A DNA stretch of 21,667 bases from a virus. The stretch lies in IMG/VR virus record IMGVR_UViG_3300033148_002738, positions 1 to 21,667 of that record, one strand, 5' to 3'. The position numbers and the translations under genes are program-made. Shown here piece after piece: positions 21,573-21,667 of the stretch (the stretch's first letter is position 1; each line of letters begins with the position of its first letter). The notes beneath the pieces were generated by a model. It ran no database searches and was not told the origin of the DNA. It saw only the letters and a list, made by a program, of their open reading frames with translations.

Positions 21573-21667
21573 TATTATTCTCCTAATTGAGTCTCTGGTA
21601 TTTAACAAACCAAATTGTACTCTTGTTAGTTATTTACTTAACAACATTAAACCAACAGGCTTAAACG
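21573..21667 (-). promoter_or_regulatory. AT-rich upstream region with inverted repeat
   Basis: About 95 AT-rich bases before the first gene, with no ORF of note. An inverted repeat TTGTTA-N10-TAACAA lies at 21623-21644, and a further TAACAA at 21603-21608. It could be an operator or part of a promoter region, but such short AT arms occur by chance and no clear -35/-10 pair was identified. Confidence 0.2.

Noticed and set aside
1-21667. tRNA genes, integrase, retroelement (diversity-generating) or lysis genes
   Set aside because: No cloverleaf, recombinase motif, reverse-transcriptase motif or recognisable endolysin/holin was seen in reading either strand. A related DGR, as in BPP-1, would have to lie outside the window.

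Overview
The window reads as part of the genome of an uncultured short-tailed bacteriophage (podovirus-like, Caudoviricetes). Every credible gene lies on the minus strand, so transcription runs from right (about 21.6 kb) to left. Genes are packed tightly, with ATGA, TAATG, TGATG or TTGA overlaps and clear AGGAG-type ribosome binding sites. I see no host gene, integrase, tRNA, CRISPR or IS element. The host cannot be read from the sequence. The left end cuts through a very large open reading frame.

Layout in transcription order. (1) 21.6-20.65 kb: a small Lys/Pro-rich ORF, a small terminase subunit (TerS) whose reading frame is broken by an exact 10-bp tandem duplication, a small Gly-rich ORF carrying a G-quadruplex motif, and a tiny Arg-rich ORF. 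(2) 20.63-19.54 kb: a translationally coupled chain of small proteins, including a Cys/His-rich 50-residue protein and a SEC-C zinc-motif protein. It ends at an intrinsic terminator with two competing stem arms. (3) 19.45-12.73 kb, packaging and head: GpA-type large terminase (TerL), a collagen-like fibre protein, a small basic protein, T7 gp8-type portal, Bbp19-like protein, a Cys-rich protein, scaffold and major capsid protein, then a terminator. (4) 12.68-10.57 kb: a decoration-like protein and two apparently paralogous surface-type proteins with N-terminal signal sequences. (5) 10.56-1 kb, tail and ejection module in T7 order: gp11-like adaptor, gp12-like nozzle protein, gp13-like GNAT-fold protein, gp14-like protein, gp15-position protein, and a giant gp16-position polyprotein that is cut by the window edge.

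The architecture is a T7-type portal, tail and ejectosome joined to a lambda GpA-type terminase and a Bbp19 protein, as in BPP-1-like podoviruses. The main departures are these. The gp12-like protein carries a 480-residue block of whole and half LamG domains and starts with a signal peptide. Two neighbouring structural genes also encode signal peptides. The ejection polyprotein carries two copies of a domain that I associate with mobile-element polyvalent proteins, plus three copies of a PPKA-V/A-E linker. TerS is split by a duplication that could be a reversible slippage switch, real decay or an assembly error. No lysis genes, polymerase, replication genes or receptor-binding tail spike were recognised.
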